A DNA stretch of 64,000 nt from Kribbella flavida DSM 17836 (lineage in GTDB: Bacteria; Actinomycetota; Actinomycetes; Propionibacteriales; Kribbellaceae). Below the pieces are notes generated by a model. The model worked only from the letters and a program-made list of their open reading frames with translations, did not search any database and had not been told where the DNA came from. Both the position numbers and the translations under genes were made by a program. Of this stretch, positions 41,770 through 51,098 are shown piece by piece. The DNA lies in the NCBI RefSeq assembly GCF_000024345.1, contig NC_013729.1, forward strand, positions 5,890,001-5,954,000. The letters are read 5' to 3'. Position 1 is the stretch's first letter, and each line of letters starts with the position of its first letter.

Positions 41770-42930
41770 ATGAAGGTCGGGATCCTGACGCGTGAGTATC
41801 CTCCGGACGTCTACGGCGGAGCGGGGGTGCACGTCGACTTTTTGGTCCGCGAGCTGCGCCGGCTTGTGGACGTGGATGTGCACTGCATGGGCGAGCCCCG
41901 GGCGGGTGCCACCGCGCACTCCGAGGACGACCCCCGCCTACCAGCCGCGAACGCCGCACTGCGGGTACTGTCCACCGACCTGACCATGACCGCCGCAGTC
42001 AGCAACAGCGACCTGGTCCACTCCCACACCTGGTACGCGAACATGGCCGGCCACTGGGCCAAACTCCTCCACGACATCCCCCACGTGGTGACAGCACACT
42101 CGCTGGAACCCCGCCGACCATGGAAAGCCGAACAACTCGGCGGCGGCTACCGCCTGTCCAGCTGGGCCGAACGCACAGCCTACGAAGCCGCCGACGCCGT
42201 CATCGCGGTCAGCCGCGGCATGCGCGACGACGTCCTCGACTGCTACCCCACCATCGACCCCGCCAAAGTCCACGTCATCTCCAACGGCATCGACGCCGAC
42301 TTCTACCACCCCGACCCCGCCACCCACGTCCTGGACCGGCTCGGCGTCGACCTCAACCGCCCCTACGTCACCTTCGTCGGCCGCATCACCCGCCAAAAAG
42401 GCGTACCACACCTGCTCCGCGCCGGCCTCCAACTAGACCCCTCGGTCCAACTGGTACTCCTGGCCGGCGCCGCCGACACACCCGAACTGAAAACCGAAAC
42501 CGACGCCCTGATCGACGAACTGAAAGCCGCCCGCGACGGCGTCTTCGTCGTCTCCGACATGCTGCCCCGCGAAGACGTCCGCCAAGTCCTCACCCACGCA
42601 CTGGCCTTCTGCTGCCCCTCGATCTACGAACCACTCGGCATCGTCAACCTCGAAGCAATGGCCTGCCAAACCGCCGTCGTCGCCTCCGCAGTCGGCGGCA
42701 TCCCCGAAGTCGTCCACCACGGCCTCACCGGCACCCTGGTCCACTACGACCAAAACGACCCCGCCACCTTCGAAACCCAACTCGCCAACGGCATCAACGA
42801 CCTCGTCGCCAACCCCGCCAAAGCCCAAGCAATGGGCAAAGCCGGCCGCGAACGCGCCATCACCCAGTTCGGCTGGGACGCCGTCGCCGACCGCACGGTC
42901 GCCCTCTACCAGTCACTGCTCAGGCACTGA
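41770..42930 (+). CDS. glgA: glycogen synthase / maltose-1-phosphate synthase (GT4)
   Basis: A 386-residue actinobacterial GT4 enzyme (the short GlgA, shown in mycobacteria to be GlgM, making maltose-1-phosphate from ADP-glucose and glucose-1-P). The glycine-rich acceptor loop is YPPDVYGGAGVHVDFL, the donor site FVGRITRQKGVPHLLR, and the E-x7-E element CPSIYEPLGIVNLEAMACQ. Codon use changes abruptly near 42050: Glu, Lys and Gln become GAA, AAA and CAA until about 42860, against GAG/AAG/CAG in the first part and in the neighbours. Tail overlaps the XRE regulator gene by 18 bp. Confidence 0.93.
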   Translation: MKVGILTREYPPDVYGGAGVHVDFLVRELRRLVDVDVHCMGEPRAGATAHSEDDPRLPAANAALRVLSTDLTMTAAVSNSDLVHSHTWYANMAGHWAKLLHDIPHVVTAHSLEPRRPWKAEQLGGGYRLSSWAERTAYEAADAVIAVSRGMRDDVLDCYPTIDPAKVHVISNGIDADFYHPDPATHVLDRLGVDLNRPYVTFVGRITRQKGVPHLLRAGLQLDPSVQLVLLAGAADTPELKTETDALIDELKAARDGVFVVSDMLPREDVRQVLTHALAFCCPSIYEPLGIVNLEAMACQTAVVASAVGGIPEVVHHGLTGTLVHYDQNDPATFETQLANGINDLVANPAKAQAMGKAGRERAITQFGWDAVADRTVALYQSLLRH

Positions 42931-43820
42931 GCCCTTCGCGCTCGTCCGGTCGCTGACGTCGTCGGCCTCACCGGCGAGCGTCGATGCCGTGCCGGCGGCG
43001 AGGCTGCCGAGCAGGCCGAGCAGCTCGACGCTGCGCGAGCCGGGCTCGGCGTGGAAGACGACGAGCCCCAGTCCGGTGCCGCTGATCACCAGCTTGTTGG
43101 CCGTCAGGTCCAGGTCGCCGACCGCTGGATGGCGAAGGTGGCTGATCCGGCTCCGCTTCGGCCGGACCGTGTGCCGGCCCCACAGCTGACGGAACAGGTC
43201 GCTGCGCACCGACAGCTCGCCCACCAACTCGACCAGCCGAGGATCGTCGACGTCCGGGCCGACGTGGGCGCGCAGGGTCGCGACGCCTTCCGCGACGGTG
43301 TCCTCCCAGTCCCGCCGCAGTTCCCGCTCCGCCGGGTCGAGGAACACCGCACGCAGCAGGTTCACCCCGACCGCGTAGTTCGGCGACAGCGCCGCCGCCG
43401 GCGGGTTCACCGCGAGTACCTCGGAGAACTTGTCCTGCACGTACGCCGGGTTGTTCGGCCAGCCTTCGATCAGCCCCAGCACGCTGGCCGGAACCTGCTC
43501 GGGCTTGGCCGGCCGTCGCCGTACGGCCTGTTTCCGGCTCCGCGGCTGCTCCCGGGTCAGCTCCACCAGGTACGCCGTGGCGTCGGCATCCAGCTGGAGC
43601 ACCTCGGCGAGCGCGTCGAGGACCTGCACGGACGGATTCCGGTCTCGCCCCTGCTCCAGCCGCAGGTAGTAGTCGGAGCTGATTCCGGCCAGCATCGCGA
43701 CCTCTTCCCGGCGCAGCCCCGGCACCCGCCGCAGGCCGACGCTGCGCAGACCCACGTCCTCGGGCGAACGAGCTCCCGCCGGGCCCGGAGGAACTCGCCC
43801 AGCAAGTTGCCGTTGTGCAT
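42913..43820 (-). pseudogene. MmyB-type XRE regulator, frameshifted near the N-terminus
   Basis: The intact family begins with a start like MHNGNLLGEFLRARRELVRP, found here from ATG 43820. It should continue EDVGLRSVGLRRVPGLRREE, which is found in another frame. A single missing G around 43759-43764 (CGCCCGAGG where CGCCCGGAGG would restore the frame) separates them. Downstream the XRE HTH (VAMLAGISSDYYLRLEQGRD) and the MmyB PAS-like ligand domain are complete. Either a real inactivating deletion or a sequence error; the domain is otherwise well preserved, which favours an error or a recent event. It is divergent from an aldo/keto reductase, the common partner of such regulators. Confidence 0.75.
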
Positions 43821-43967
43821 GCCGTCCACGGTAGTCCGGCCGCTGCCCCACTGCCTGTGCCCTGGCAGTCCCAGGAACGGCAGGGCACTGCCCGTCCGCC
43901 CGTCCGCGGCAAACAGTGGGAGTCGGGCGGACCGACCGGTTCGCCCGATCAGCGGAAAGGCAGCGCG

Positions 43968-44837
43968 ATGAGCAGCAGCACCACCCCGGGCGGAACCCTC
44001 ACCCTCGCCGACGACCTCACGATCAGCCGGATGGGCTACGGCGCCATGCAGCTGGCCGGCCCGGGGGTCTTCGGTCCGCCGAAGGACCGCGACGCGGCGA
44101 TCGCCGTGCTGCGGACCGCGGTCGAGCTCGGCATCACCCACATCGACACCAGCGACTTCTACGGGCCGGTCGTGGTGAACGAGCTGATCAAGGAGGCCCT
44201 GTCGCCCTACCCCGCCGACCTGCGCATCGTCACCAAGGTCGGCGCCCGGCGCGGCGCCGACGCCAGCTGGACGATGTCCCACGACCCCGCGGACCTCAAG
44301 GCCCAGGTGTACGAGAATCTGGAGCATCTCGGCGTGCCCGCCCTGGATGCGGTGAACCTCCGGATGGGCTCGCCCGAAGGCCCGGTCGAGCAGTCGATCG
44401 CCGAGCCGTTCGGCGCGCTGGCGGACCTGCAGAAGGAAGGCCTGATCCGGCACCTCGGACTCAGCACGATCACCGCGAACCAGCTGTCCGAGGCGCAGGC
44501 GATCGCCCCGGTGGTCACCGTGCAGAACCTCTACAACCTGGCCAACCGCCAGGACGACGCCCTGGTCGAGCTGTGCGCGGCCGAGAACATCGCCTTCGCG
44601 TCGTACTTCCCGCTCGGCGGCTTCAGTCCGCTGCAGTCGAGCACGCTCACCGAGGTGGCCCAGCGGCTCGACGCGACCCCGCAGCAGGTGGCCCTCGCCT
44701 GGCTGCTGCAGCGCTCCAGCACCAGCGTCGTCATCCCCGGCACCTCGTCGGTCGCGCACCTGCGGGAGAACGTCGCCGCCGCCGACCTGGTGCTCCCGGC
44801 CGACGCCGTCGCCGAGCTCGACCGCATCGGCGGCTGA
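43968..44837 (+). CDS. aldo/keto reductase
   Basis: A 289-residue NADPH-dependent oxidoreductase of the AKR fold. The catalytic tetrad Asp and Tyr are in HIDTSDFYGP and Lys is in RIVTKVGARR. The usual catalytic His strand reads AVNLRMG (Asn for His), as seen in a subset of the superfamily. Cofactor loops are near LGLSTITANQL and VVIPGTSSVAHLREN. Start ATG 43968 with GGAAAGG upstream. Likely controlled by the divergent XRE regulator 147 bp away. Confidence 0.88.
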   Translation: MSSSTTPGGTLTLADDLTISRMGYGAMQLAGPGVFGPPKDRDAAIAVLRTAVELGITHIDTSDFYGPVVVNELIKEALSPYPADLRIVTKVGARRGADASWTMSHDPADLKAQVYENLEHLGVPALDAVNLRMGSPEGPVEQSIAEPFGALADLQKEGLIRHLGLSTITANQLSEAQAIAPVVTVQNLYNLANRQDDALVELCAAENIAFASYFPLGGFSPLQSSTLTEVAQRLDATPQQVALAWLLQRSSTSVVIPGTSSVAHLRENVAAADLVLPADAVAELDRIGG

Positions 44838-44845
44838 ACCTGCAG

Positions 44846-44925
44846 CACTCACCAACTCGCCCAGCTGCCGCGAGCGCGCGCCGCCCCAGGCGCTCCTGGG
44901 GCGGTGCGTCCGGACTTGGTGAGTG
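44846..44925. terminator. nested bidirectional terminator
   Basis: Inner stem CCGCCCCAGG/CCTGGGGCGG (44881-44890 with 44895-44904) sits inside outer arms CACTCACCAA/TTGGTGAGTG (44846-44855 with 44916-44925). It lies between the convergent aldo/keto reductase and pepA genes and can terminate both. Confidence 0.6.
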
Positions 44926-45006
44926 GTGGGTGTCCGGTCGCAGGCGGCACCGGCGAGTTCGCCGCCCGCCGTCGTCCGGTCCGGCGACCGGTGTCCGGTG
45001 TCCGGC

Positions 45007-46536
45007 TCAGACGATGCCGGCGACCGGGTTGTCCGAGGTCAGCCAGGTGGTGAGCAGGCGGGCGCCCGCGCCGGTGGCGCCGAGGGAGTACTCGTGCTCG
45101 TCGCGCGGGGACTCGGCGATGCTGGACAGGTCCAGGTGCGCCCAGGGCACGTCCCCGGCGAACGCCTTGAGGAACAGCGCCGCGGTGATCGAGCCCGGGC
45201 CCTTGGAGCTGTTCACCGAGTCCGCGACCGGGGTCGAGATCAGCTCGGCGTACTCGGCCGGCAGCGGCATCCGCCACAGCCGTTCGCCGGAGACCTCGCC
45301 GGCGTCGGCCAGGTTGTCGGCGAGCGCGTCGTCGGTGGCGAACAGGCCGCCGTACAGCATCGCGCCGAGCGACACCTTGATCGCGCCGGTGAGGGTGGCG
45401 ATGTCGACGACGACGTCCGGCTTCAGCTCCTCGACCGCGTACGCGATGCCGTCGGCCAGCACCAGCCGGCCCTCGGCGTCGGTGTTCTTCACCTCGGTGG
45501 TCCGGCCGCCGTAGTGCCGGATCACGTCGTCCGGCCGGTACGCCGTGCCGGACGGCATGTTCTCGGCCGCGCAGACCAGCCCGGTGACCCGGACCTTCGC
45601 GCCCAGCTCGCGCAGCGCCGACATGGTCGCGATCACCGAGCCGCCGCCGGTCATGTCCCGCTTCATCGACACCATGCCCTCGCGCGGCTTCAGCGACAGG
45701 CCGCCGGTGTCGTAGGTGATGCCCTTGCCGACCAGCACGACGTACGGCGTGTCCTTGCCGGCGCCGTCGGGGGTGTAGTCGATCCGGATCAGCCGCGGCG
45801 GCCGGACGGAGCCCTGACCGACCGCGAGAAGGCCGCCGAAGCCGTCGGCGGCGAGCTGCTTCTCGTCCCAGACCGTCACCTCGAGCCCACCGGTCGCCGC
45901 GAGCTCGGTGGCGCGCGCGGCCAGCCAGGCCGGGTCCTTCTCGTTCGACGGGGTGGTCGCGAACTGGCGGGCCAGCCAGCCGGTGCGGCCGACCACGACG
46001 CCGCGGGCGACCGCGGCGGACCGGTCGGCGGCGGACCCGTCGGTCAGCGTGATCCGGCCGGCCACCGGGCGGCCCGGGTCGACGGTCTTGCGGTGGAACG
46101 TGAACGAGCCGAGCACCACGCCCTCGGCGAACGCCTGCAGCCCGGCATCGTCGATGCCCTCGGCAACGACGGTGGTGAGCTCGTCCTTGCCCCGGCCGAA
46201 CCGGGCGATCGCCGCCCCGGCGTGTCGCAGCTCGGCCGGCGTTCCGTCGCCCGCTCCGACCAGTAGCACCTCGGCGACCTCACCGGTCAGCAGCGGGTAC
46301 GCCGCGGTGGCGCCGGCGGACGGGCTGAACCCGGTGTCCCGCTGCACCTCGAGCAGCCGGGTCAGGTCGACCCCGAGCCGCTCACCGGCCTCCTTGGCGG
46401 CGGCGGGCAGTCCGGCCTCACCGGCCACGACCACCCAGCTGCGGGCCCCGTGCACGGGAAGCCCCGGCTGCCACTGGACGGCCGGAAGAGTCGGGAAGAC
46501 GTTCTGGGAACTACGGCGAGCCACAGGAGACCTCAC
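45007..46536 (-). CDS. pepA: leucyl aminopeptidase (M17)
   Basis: A 509-residue cytosolic M17 aminopeptidase with two metal ions, releasing N-terminal residues from peptides. The signature NTDAEGRLVL is present with upstream metal ligands in LVGKGITYDTGGLSLK and the active-site Lys in GMVSMKRDMTGGG. The N-terminal third is the poorly conserved macrodomain-like part. Length is normal. It lies alone, flanked by terminators on both sides. Confidence 0.96.
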   Translation of the reverse strand: MRSPVARRSSQNVFPTLPAVQWQPGLPVHGARSWVVVAGEAGLPAAAKEAGERLGVDLTRLLEVQRDTGFSPSAGATAAYPLLTGEVAEVLLVGAGDGTPAELRHAGAAIARFGRGKDELTTVVAEGIDDAGLQAFAEGVVLGSFTFHRKTVDPGRPVAGRITLTDGSAADRSAAVARGVVVGRTGWLARQFATTPSNEKDPAWLAARATELAATGGLEVTVWDEKQLAADGFGGLLAVGQGSVRPPRLIRIDYTPDGAGKDTPYVVLVGKGITYDTGGLSLKPREGMVSMKRDMTGGGSVIATMSALRELGAKVRVTGLVCAAENMPSGTAYRPDDVIRHYGGRTTEVKNTDAEGRLVLADGIAYAVEELKPDVVVDIATLTGAIKVSLGAMLYGGLFATDDALADNLADAGEVSGERLWRMPLPAEYAELISTPVADSVNSSKGPGSITAALFLKAFAGDVPWAHLDLSSIAESPRDEHEYSLGATGAGARLLTTWLTSDNPVAGIV

Positions 46537-46594
46537 TGGATTCGATCAAAGGGCCTGGTTCTACTGCCGGACCTTACTTCTGGGCAGACGTAAC

Positions 46595-46633
46595 GACCCC
46601 GGTGGGTGCCGGGTACAAGCACCCACCGGGGTC
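46595..46633 (-). terminator. 15-bp perfect terminator hairpin after DUF3117 gene
   Basis: GACCCCGGTGGGTGC (46595-46609) pairs perfectly with GCACCCACCGGGGTC (46619-46633) over a 9-nt loop. A smaller stem (AGGGTGC/GCACCCT, 46647-46669) lies between it and the DUF3117 stop. Together they probably end the DUF3117 transcript before pepA. Confidence 0.65.
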
Positions 46634-46680
46634 CAGGTGTGTAGGTAGGGTGCGCTTCGGCGGCACCCTGCGGAGAACAC

Positions 46681-46848
46681 TCAGCCGACTACGGCCTTGA
46701 GCGCGTTCCCCAGCTCGGTCGCCTCATCCGCGTTCAGCTCGACGACGAGCCGACCGCCGCCCTCGAGCGGAACCCGCATCACGATGCCCCGGCCCTCCTT
46801 GGTGACCTCGAGCGGACCATCGCCCGTCCGCGGCTTCATCGCCGCCAT
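46681..46848 (-). CDS. DUF3117 protein
   Basis: A 55-residue protein beginning MAAMKPRTGDGPLEVTKEG, exactly the size and start of the DUF3117 family, which is very highly conserved in actinobacteria and of unknown function. Predicted small beta-rich cytosolic protein. An in-frame ATG 13 codons upstream lies outside the conserved region. Confidence 0.92.
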   Translation of the reverse strand: MAAMKPRTGDGPLEVTKEGRGIVMRVPLEGGGRLVVELNADEATELGNALKAVVG

Positions 46849-47011
46849 GCGCGCACCCCTTCCCTCATCTGTTGTGAGCGACGACACCGCGCGGTGACCG
46901 TCGCCGGCGCCACGCGGTGATGCGCCGTCGGCGCGTATCGCAGTGTGTATCGCGACCCATTATCCCCGATCCGAGGCCAGAGCCGTGCACCATACGGCAG
47001 ACTCAGGTCTC

Positions 47012-47830
47012 GTGCACGCCCGATCAGCCCTTTTCGACCTGTACGGCGACCACCTGCGCGCCCGGGGCGCGCGGGCCCCGGTGGCTGCCCTGGTCCGGCT
47101 GCTCGCACCGCTGGGTGTGCAGCCGCCGGCGGTCCGCACGGCCGTGTCGCGGATGGTGCGGCAGGGCTGGCTGGAGCCGGTCCGGACCGACGGCCAGCCC
47201 GGATACGCCCTGACCGCCCGGGCGCGTCGCCGCCTCGACGACGCCGCCGCGCGGATCTACCGCACCGAGCAGCCCGGCGACGGCTCCGGCGGCGCCGCGG
47301 CGGGTCGCGTCGACTGGGACCGGCACTGGCACCTGTGCATCCTGCGCGAGGTGCCGAACGCTCGTCGCCGTGAGCAACTGATGAACCAACTCTCCTTCCT
47401 GGGTTGGGCTCCGCTGTCCGACGGCGCCTGGGTCGGGTTGCGCAACGACGGCGAGGTGGACCAGATCCTGGCCGCCGAGGGACTGGCCGCCGACCGCTTC
47501 CGCGCCCCGGTCGACGACGACGCGGCGGCCTTCGCCCGGCGGGTCTGGCGGCTGGACGAGCTCGGCGCGGCGTACGACGCCTGGCTGGTCGAGGCGAAGG
47601 CGCTGGTGGACGGCGCGACCGGTGACGTCACCGACGAGCAGGCGTTCGCGGTCCGCTCCGAGCTGGTGCACGAGTGGCGCAAGTTCCTGTTCGTCGATCC
47701 GGGGCTGCCCGACGAGCTGCTGCCGGCCGACTGGGCCGGTGCCCGGGCCGCGGCGTTCTTCGACTTCCACGCCGAACGACTGAGCCACGCGGCCGGGCGT
47801 TTCGTCGACAACTGTCTGACCGTTCACTGA
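47012..47830 (+). CDS. PaaX-family transcriptional repressor
   Basis: A 272-residue PaaX-type regulator. The N-terminal winged helix (ALFDLYGDHLRARG, LLAPLGVQPPAVRTAVSRMVRQGWL) and the PaaX C-terminal region (WHLCILREVPNARRREQLMNQLSFLGWAPLSDG, then a helical tail) are complete. PaaX represses phenylacetate degradation genes and is released by phenylacetyl-CoA. The start is taken as GTG 47012; GTG 46985 is an alternative. The next gene is an enoyl-CoA hydratase, its likely target or operon partner. Confidence 0.88.
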   Translation: MHARSALFDLYGDHLRARGARAPVAALVRLLAPLGVQPPAVRTAVSRMVRQGWLEPVRTDGQPGYALTARARRRLDDAAARIYRTEQPGDGSGGAAAGRVDWDRHWHLCILREVPNARRREQLMNQLSFLGWAPLSDGAWVGLRNDGEVDQILAAEGLAADRFRAPVDDDAAAFARRVWRLDELGAAYDAWLVEAKALVDGATGDVTDEQAFAVRSELVHEWRKFLFVDPGLPDELLPADWAGARAAAFFDFHAERLSHAAGRFVDNCLTVH

Positions 47831-47862
47831 GATTTTTCACCGAGGGTTGGGAGCTGGCAACG

Positions 47863-48654
47863 ATGAGTGACTCCGTCGTGTACGAGCTGTCCGGGGGCGT
47901 CGGCACGATCACGCTGAACCGGCCGGAGGCGATGAACGCACTGGACACCGCCACCAAGGTCGCGCTGCGCGACACCGTGCAGGCGGCGGCCGAGGACCCG
48001 GCCGTGCGGTGCGTCGTCCTGACCGGGACCGGCCGCGCGTTCTGCGTCGGGCAGGACCTCAAGGAGCACATCGGGCTGCTGGAGGCCAACGACCTCGACG
48101 CGCTCTGGGCGACCGTGCCCGAGCACTACGCGCCGATCGCCCGCGCGCTGGCCGAGATGCCGAAGCCGGTGATCGCCTCGCTGAACGGGGTCGCGGCCGG
48201 GGCCGGCGCGTCGATGGCGTTCGCGTGCGACTTCCGGGTGGTCGCCGACACCGCCGGGTTCAATCTCGCCTTCACCGGGATCGCGCTGTCCTGCGACACC
48301 GGCATCTCCTGGACGCTGCCGCGGCTGGTCGGGCAGGCCAAGGCGACCGAGCTGCTGTACTTCCCGCGCACGGTCCCGGCCACCGAGGCGCTGACGCTGG
48401 GCCTGGCGACCAGCGTCGTACCGGCGGACGAACTGGCGGCCGCGACCGCCGAGCTGGCCGGCAAGCTGGCGGCCGGGCCGACGCTGGCGTACGGCGCGGT
48501 GCGGCAGTCGCTGGCGTACTCCGCGACGCACACGCTGGAGGAGTCGCTCGCCTTCGAGGCGGGCAAGATGCAGTCGACCGGCAGCACCGAGGATCACCGC
48601 AACGCCGTCGCGTCGTTCGTGGCCAAGCAGAAGCCGACGTTCGAGGGCCGCTGA
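47863..48654 (+). CDS. enoyl-CoA hydratase/isomerase (PaaG-like)
   Basis: A 263-residue crotonase-fold enzyme. Oxyanion-hole segments are GRAFCVGQDLKEH and NGVAAGAGASMAFACDFRV. Asp in the SCDTGISWTLPRLVG segment matches the Asp (rather than Glu) catalytic pattern of PaaG/PaaB-type isomerases acting on phenylacetyl-CoA derivatives. It follows the PaaX gene by 32 bp. The rest of the paa pathway is not in the window. Substrate is inferred. Confidence 0.85.
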   Translation: MSDSVVYELSGGVGTITLNRPEAMNALDTATKVALRDTVQAAAEDPAVRCVVLTGTGRAFCVGQDLKEHIGLLEANDLDALWATVPEHYAPIARALAEMPKPVIASLNGVAAGAGASMAFACDFRVVADTAGFNLAFTGIALSCDTGISWTLPRLVGQAKATELLYFPRTVPATEALTLGLATSVVPADELAAATAELAGKLAAGPTLAYGAVRQSLAYSATHTLEESLAFEAGKMQSTGSTEDHRNAVASFVAKQKPTFEGR

Positions 48655-48658
48655 GCAG

Positions 48659-48693
48659 ACCGCGGCCCGGAGCTGATCGCTCCGGGCCGCGGT
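48659..48693. terminator. bidirectional terminator hairpin
   Basis: ACCGCGGCCCGGAGC (48659-48673) and GCTCCGGGCCGCGGT (48679-48693) form a perfect 15-bp stem with a 5-nt loop between the convergent hydratase and snapalysin genes. Confidence 0.75.
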
Positions 48694-48705
48694 GCTGGTG
48701 CTTGC

Positions 48706-49377
48706 TCAGCGGATGGTCTTGAAGGTGCCGCTCAAACCGGTGAAGCCGTTGGCCCACAGCTGGTTGACCCGGCTGCGCTCGGCCGAGTTCGGGTAGGCGT
48801 TGGTGCAGGACGGGCCGGGGCCGCCGCCGGACATCAGCTCGCTGCACGGACCGGAGTAGTGGTCCGGCAGACCGAGCACGTGACCGGTCTCGTGGGCGGT
48901 GATCCGGAGCGGGTTGTAGACCCGGGACTGGGCGTAGTCCAGGAAGATGTAGCCGCGGCCGTGCCCGTTGGTGGACGCGTACGAGCCGCGCGGGTCGTTG
49001 CCCTCGGTGTAGTAGAAGTCGTAGCCGCTCGTGCTCTGCACCAGCCGGACGTTGGTGACCGAGGAGTTCCAGATCTGGGTGGAGCGGGAGATCTGGGTGG
49101 CGAAGGTCGGCGCGTTGACCCGGTACCGCACGGTGACCGCGGCCAGCCGGTTGCCGGCCTTGGCCTGCTTGGCCAGCGCGGACTTCATCACCGCGTCGTA
49201 GAACGCCTTGTTGTTCAGCGCCTCCTGCGGCGACCCGGCGTACGCCGAGACCGTGGTGGTGGCGGCCTGGACTCGCTCCGGGGCGGGTGCCGCGGCGGCC
49301 GGCGCGGCGGCGAACAGGGACGCCGACAGCGCGGCGGCGGCGAGTCCGGCGAGGGACGAGAGGATGCGGTTCGGCAT
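48706..49377 (-). CDS. snapalysin-family secreted zinc metalloprotease (M7)
   Basis: A 223-residue secreted protease. Signal peptide residues 1-29 (cleavage after AAA), a propeptide of about 45-50 residues, then the M7 catalytic domain. The extended zinc motif HETGHVLGLPDH (HExxHxxGxxD) and the paired Cys in SGPCSELMSGGGPGPSCTN are as in Streptomyces small neutral protease. Streptomyces snapalysin genes sit beside a LysR activator; none is present here. Confidence 0.93.
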   Translation of the reverse strand: MPNRILSSLAGLAAAALSASLFAAAPAAAAPAPERVQAATTTVSAYAGSPQEALNNKAFYDAVMKSALAKQAKAGNRLAAVTVRYRVNAPTFATQISRSTQIWNSSVTNVRLVQSTSGYDFYYTEGNDPRGSYASTNGHGRGYIFLDYAQSRVYNPLRITAHETGHVLGLPDHYSGPCSELMSGGGPGPSCTNAYPNSAERSRVNQLWANGFTGLSGTFKTIR

Positions 49378-49578
49378 GGGCGGGCCTCACTCCAGATCAG
49401 TGACGGAAAGCGACCAGAGGATTACTGACCGCTGCCTGAAGTGATAGCAGGGATCGGAGTTTTCCGCAGCAGGCCGGGGAGAATCCGAGGGCATACCTGC
49501 GCGGACGACCGGGTTCGGCGATCGGTGTGCGGGGTATCCCGGCCTTGGGGGTTGCCTTCGGACCCGGAGAATCAGGGC

Positions 49579-50148
49579 TCAGCGGGCGATGCAGTCGGCC
49601 AGGTGGTCGTTGACGATGCCGGTGGCCTGCATCAGCGCGTAGCTGGTGGTCGGGCCGATGAACACGAAGCCCTTCTTCTTCAGCGCCTTCGCCATCGCGA
49701 CCGACTCCGCGGTGGTGGCCGGGACGTCGGCGAGCGTCTTCGGCGCCGGTCGCTCGGCGGGCCGGAACGACCAGAGCAGCTCGGTCAGCTCACCCGGCGC
49801 GAGCTCGAGCAGGGCGCGGGCGTTGGCGATCGTCGCGGTGATCTTGGCGCGGTTGCGGACGATGCCGGCGTCGTTCATCAGCCGGTCGTGGTCGGCCTGG
49901 CCGTACGCCGCGACCACCTGCGGATCGAACTGCGCGAACGCCGCCCGGAAGTTCTCCCGCTTGCGCAGGATGGTGATCCAGGACAGCCCCGACTGGAAAC
50001 CCTCCAGCGTCATCCGCTCGAACAACCCGCGGTCGTCGCGGATCTCCCGGCCCCACTCCTGATCGTGGTACTCGACGTACTCCGGCGCTGAAACCGCCCA
50101 GTCGCACCGCGGCCGTCCGTCGGGCCCGAGCACGCTCACTGGCCGCAT
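49579..50148 (-). CDS. tag: DNA-3-methyladenine glycosylase I
   Basis: A 189-residue base-excision-repair glycosylase that removes 3-methyladenine. The N-terminal CDW segment, YHDQEWG (conserved Glu of the base pocket), LEGFQSGLSWITILRKRENFR and GFVFIGPTTSYALMQATGIVNDH are all family signatures. Expected zinc ligands near both ends are only partly evident: one Cys in RCDW and His/Cys in NDHLADC. It is followed upstream by a DivIVA-domain gene. Confidence 0.95.
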   Translation of the reverse strand: MRPVSVLGPDGRPRCDWAVSAPEYVEYHDQEWGREIRDDRGLFERMTLEGFQSGLSWITILRKRENFRAAFAQFDPQVVAAYGQADHDRLMNDAGIVRNRAKITATIANARALLELAPGELTELLWSFRPAERPAPKTLADVPATTAESVAMAKALKKKGFVFIGPTTSYALMQATGIVNDHLADCIAR

Positions 50149-50194
50149 CCCCCAGGTGCCACGCTCGTCGGACCCGAACCCACCCGCGCCACGC

Positions 50195-51010
50195 TCATCC
50201 GCCGGGACGCTGAGCCACGTTCACGTCGGGCGCAGCACTGTGCCGCCCGCGCGGGGTCTCGTCCACGGCGGTGCCGGCGACCTGAGCCGCGTCGCCGCTC
50301 TCCGACGGCTGTGCAGTGCCGCTCTCCGGCAGCTGCGCCTCAGACGCCCCCGTCGGCTCGGCCACCAGCTGGTCGCGCGTCGGCGGATACTCTCCGGCCT
50401 CCGCCGCGGCGTACTCCCCCGGCGCCAGTGCCTCGCTCCTCGGCGCCGCGGCCTGGTCCTCCCGCGTCGGCTGGGCGTCATCGCCGACGGCATGCTCCAC
50501 CGGTACGACCGGCTCCGGGGCAGCGGTCACCGCGTGCTCTTCCGCTGCGACCGGCTCGGCGGCTGCGGGCTCACCAGCTGCGGCTTCGGCGGCTGCGGGC
50601 TCGGCGGAGGCGTCCGTGGCGGGGAAGTCCCCGCCGACGAGGATCGGCTTCTGGTAGCCGGTGTCGTCGAAGTCGGTCAGGTCGTACTCGGAGCGGGAGG
50701 TGAACCCGGCGCCCTCGGGGCCGTGCAGGATCGGCGTGACGGCGCGTTCCAGGTCGGCGATCCGGCGGTCACGCTCGGCCACCTCGCGGGCCAGCCGCTC
50801 CAGCAGCGTGTCGACCTCGTCCATCCGGTAGCCGCGCAGGCCGACGCCGAACCGGGTGCGCGCGATGTCGTCCGAGGACAGCACCTGCCGCGCAGGCACC
50901 GACGCGTCCGGCCGGTCGTCGTACGCCGTGCTCATCTGGCCCCAGCGCCCGGAGGCGACCACGGCAACAGCCCCGACCAGGACGACGACAACCAGCCCGA
51001 AGAACCACAT
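50195..51010 (-). CDS. DivIVA-domain membrane protein with acidic tail
   Basis: A 271-residue protein. One N-terminal membrane helix (MWFFGLVVVVLVGAVAVVASG) is followed by a DivIVA-type motif (FGVGLRGYRMDEVDTLLERLA) and short coiled coil (residues about 50-90). About 170 residues rich in Ala, Glu and Pro complete it (AAAEP-type repeats), probably disordered. DivIVA domains sense membrane curvature and recruit polar growth proteins. Start ATG 51010; the longer frame is a shadow of the LOG gene. Neighbours tag, LOG and dapE are a common actinobacterial group. Confidence 0.82.
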   Translation of the reverse strand: MWFFGLVVVVLVGAVAVVASGRWGQMSTAYDDRPDASVPARQVLSSDDIARTRFGVGLRGYRMDEVDTLLERLAREVAERDRRIADLERAVTPILHGPEGAGFTSRSEYDLTDFDDTGYQKPILVGGDFPATDASAEPAAAEAAAGEPAAAEPVAAEEHAVTAAPEPVVPVEHAVGDDAQPTREDQAAAPRSEALAPGEYAAAEAGEYPPTRDQLVAEPTGASEAQLPESGTAQPSESGDAAQVAGTAVDETPRGRHSAAPDVNVAQRPGG

Positions 51011-51098
51011 CACGGGACCGATCGTGCCACGCCGGGGTGCATCGACGCACAACCGCCGCCGATTCGGGCCGCCGGACGGCCGGGCCGAGGGCGACGGC

